Assembly (NCBI GenBank): GCA_050732195.1
Contig: JBOHQK010000141.1
Coordinates: 1 to 6,924 of the forward strand
DNA: 6,924 bases
Origin: JACPAU01 sp050732195
GTDB taxonomy: Bacteria; Methylomirabilota; Methylomirabilia; Methylomirabilales; JACPAU01
Direction: 5' to 3'
This document shows positions 5,680 to 6,924 of the stretch, one piece after another (the stretch's first letter is position 1; each line of letters starts with the position of its first letter). A program made the translations under genes and the position numbers. The notes below the pieces were generated by a model. That model saw only the letters and a list, made by a program, of their open reading frames with translations. It searched no databases and was not told the origin of the DNA.

Positions 5680-5700
5680 AACAGGCCTGGTGTCCCTGTT
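5680..5700. repeat. Inverted repeat between the first two receiver genes
   Basis: AACAGG (5680-5685) and CCTGTT (5695-5700) form a perfect 6-bp inverted repeat with a 9-nt loop, 33 bp before the ATG at 5734. It contains the 8-bp palindrome CAGGCCTG (5682-5689). It could be an mRNA hairpin that modulates translation of the next gene, or an operator. There is no T-run, so it is not a standard terminator. Nothing else stands out in the 101-bp gap. Confidence 0.35.
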
Positions 5701-5733
5701 ACATTTCTCCCCCTGGTGGCGCGGGGGAGGCGT

Positions 5734-6333
5734 ATGGCCCCGTCTGACCATAAGCAGGCCTTCCGCTTCTGTCCCTCGTGCAACGAGGAGGTCTACACCT
5801 ATTCCGTCCCGGCCGAGGTGGGGGCCGAGGTCCGCTGCTCTGCCTGCGGCCTGCCGCTGGCCACAGCCGCCACGCTGGCCCCGGAGCGGCTGGAGTGCGT
5901 CCTGGTGGCCGACGACAATCGGTTCTACCGGACGCTCCTCCGGGATGTCCTCCTGGAGCGGAAGCTGGCGGCGACCGTGGAGGTCTGCGCCGGTGGCACC
6001 GAGCTGCTCTCCCGGGCCGCGACCCGGTTCCGCGACCACCTCCCCGTGAAGCTGGTCATCCTGGACGTGATGATGACCCCCCTGAACGGGCCGGCCACCG
6101 GGATGGCCTTTCGGGCGCTGGAGAAGGGGCTGGGGATCTCCCCGCCCGCCCCCATCCTCTTCGTCTCGGGGAGTCCGGTGGATGAGGCGATGAAGGCGCT
6201 CCTGGGCAAGTGCGCCCCGGCCCTCTTCCTGCACAAGGGGGCGGACAAGGGTCCGGCCGCGCTGGGGCAGCGCCTGGAGCAGGTCATGGCGACCCTGCTC
6301 CGGGGGACGGGCACGGAAGGGGGGAAGCAATGA
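5734..6333 (+). CDS. Zinc-ribbon / receiver-domain fusion response regulator
   Basis: The 199-residue protein starts with a four-cysteine zinc ribbon, C13-P-S-C16 and C35-S-A-C38-G, spaced by 18 residues. A short linker leads to a CheY-like receiver with acidic pair D60-D61, phosphorylation site D111 (VILDVMM), switch S145 (LFVSGSP) and K168. The Lys is followed by Gly instead of Pro. A zinc ribbon in front of a receiver is uncommon. The ribbon could bind a partner protein, nucleic acid or metal, with phosphorylation changing its exposure; this is inference. There is no helix-turn-helix output. ATG 5734 has GGGGGAGG immediately upstream with a short 3-nt spacing. GTG 5716 is in frame but lacks a Shine-Dalgarno. 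The stop codon overlaps the start of the next gene (ATGA at 6330-6333), which indicates translational coupling. It is the second gene of the sigma-54-driven cluster. Confidence 0.88.
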   Translation: MAPSDHKQAFRFCPSCNEEVYTYSVPAEVGAEVRCSACGLPLATAATLAPERLECVLVADDNRFYRTLLRDVLLERKLAATVEVCAGGTELLSRAATRFRDHLPVKLVILDVMMTPLNGPATGMAFRALEKGLGISPPAPILFVSGSPVDEAMKALLGKCAPALFLHKGADKGPAALGQRLEQVMATLLRGTGTEGGKQ

Positions 6334-6924
6334 AGCGCCTGCGGGTCCTGATCGTGGACAATGACCGGTTCGTCGTGGAGGCGGTGGGGGATGTCCTCGC
6401 CGAGGCCGGGTACCTGGTTCGAAAGGCCTACGACGGCCTGGAGGGTCTCCGGGCGTTACGCCGCGAGCCGCCCGATGCGCTCATCCTCGATCTCATCATG
6501 CCCAAGGTGGACGGCGGCCGCCTGTGCCGCTACCTGCGCCAGGACGCCCGCCTCAAGCACATCCCGGTCATCATCTTCTCGGGCCTGGCGGCGCGGGACC
6601 TGGGGGAGATCGGCGCCCTGGACGCCCAGGCCTACGTGGCCAAGGGGCCGTTGCCGGTGGTGACCGAGAACCTCCTCAAGGCTCTGAAGGCCCTCGCGGC
6701 CCCGCGCCAGGATGCGGAGCGGGCGGACGTGGTCTTCGGCTACGAGGGGTTCCGGCCCCGGCAGGTGGTCACAGAGCTCATGGCCGTCAAGCGGCACCAC
6801 GAGCATCTCCTCCGACACCTGGAAGAGGGTGTGGTGGAGGCGGATGCGGCCGGCGCGGTCACCTTTCTCAACCCGTCGGCGGAGACGTTCCTGGGGATCG
6901 CGGAGGCGGGGGCGGTGGGGAAGG
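6330..6924 (+). CDS. Receiver-PAS protein, probably a hybrid sensor/regulator, 3' partial
   Basis: The frame is open from ATG 6330 to the right edge, giving 198 codons. Residues 1-118 form a CheY-like receiver with phosphorylation site D54 (LILDLIMPKVDG), switch S84 (IIFSG) and K105. The usual Asp pair reads D10-N11-D12, so the second acid is replaced by Asn, with another Asp right after. K105 is followed by Gly, not Pro. After a linker with a VKRHHEHLLRHLEEG segment, a PAS domain starts at about residue 163 (GVVEADAAGAVTFLNPSAE) and is cut by the window end. REC-PAS proteins commonly continue into HisKA/HATPase (histidine kinase) or, less often, GGDEF or AAA+ modules; which one applies cannot be seen. 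The ATGA overlap with the zinc-ribbon-receiver stop implies coupled translation. It is the third receiver gene in a row and may be the kinase or relay partner of the other two. Confidence 0.85.
   Translation, partial: MKRLRVLIVDNDRFVVEAVGDVLAEAGYLVRKAYDGLEGLRALRREPPDALILDLIMPKVDGGRLCRYLRQDARLKHIPVIIFSGLAARDLGEIGALDAQAYVAKGPLPVVTENLLKALKALAAPRQDAERADVVFGYEGFRPRQVVTELMAVKRHHEHLLRHLEEGVVEADAAGAVTFLNPSAETFLGIAEAGAVGK

Noticed and set aside
5688..5703. A possible third sigma-54 promoter, TGGTGTCCCTGTTACA, before the zinc-ribbon receiver
   Set aside because: The -24 GG is present, but at the correct spacing the -12 dinucleotide is AC, not GC, and TGGTGT is a poor -24 block.
5428..6330. A 300-residue minus-strand open frame opposite the zinc-ribbon receiver
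   Set aside because: It is an antisense shadow without motifs. The plus strand holds a complete zinc ribbon and receiver.
1..6924. CRISPR arrays, tRNA or rRNA genes, insertion sequences, phage genes
   Set aside because: No spaced direct-repeat arrays, no tRNA-like clover-leaf, no rRNA blocks and no transposase or integrase motifs were seen.

Overview
This is a GC-rich bacterial chromosomal window with strong G/C preference at third codon positions. It carries no taxonomic marker gene. A YdiJ-type FAD/Fe-S oxidoreductase, a coproheme-decarboxylase-like member of the chlorite dismutase family, two strong sigma-54 promoters and stacked receiver-domain genes fit a high-GC environmental lineage such as Methylomirabilota/Rokubacteria, Nitrospirota or a deltaproteobacterial relative. 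That placement is inference only.

Layout. (i) Positions 2-2158, plus strand: the 3' part of a large FAD-linked oxidase fused to a two-cluster ferredoxin domain and CCG domains; its 5' end lies outside the window. (ii) Positions 2161-2348: a decayed fragment of the C-terminal region of a Gfo/Idh/MocA-family oxidoreductase, with its two conserved blocks in different frames. (iii) Positions 2349-2520: non-coding, with C-rich tracts. (iv) Positions 2521-3043: a perfect -24/-12 (sigma-54) promoter followed by two very small, tightly spaced genes for cysteine-motif proteins of unknown function. (v) Positions 3229-4757, minus strand: a probable two-gene operon, enoyl-CoA hydratase then chlorite-dismutase-family protein, with a well-formed sigma-70 promoter at 4790-4818. 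(vi) Positions 4852-6924, plus strand and divergent: a second sigma-54 promoter with repeated elements, then three consecutive receiver (REC) genes: coiled-coil-linker-REC, zinc-ribbon-REC, and REC-PAS, which runs off the end of the window.

How the parts may work together. The oxidoreductase and the enoyl-CoA hydratase are ordinary catabolic enzymes (2-hydroxyacid oxidation, acyl-CoA hydration), and the ChdC-like protein points to haem synthesis or haem binding. The most distinctive content is regulatory. Two separate plus-strand transcription units begin at sigma-54 promoters, so both should need an enhancer-binding activator. One unit encodes tiny putative metal-binding proteins. The other encodes a stack of receivers in which neither complete protein has a DNA-binding domain, and one has a zinc ribbon at its N terminus. 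A shared regulon linking the two is plausible but is not shown by this window.
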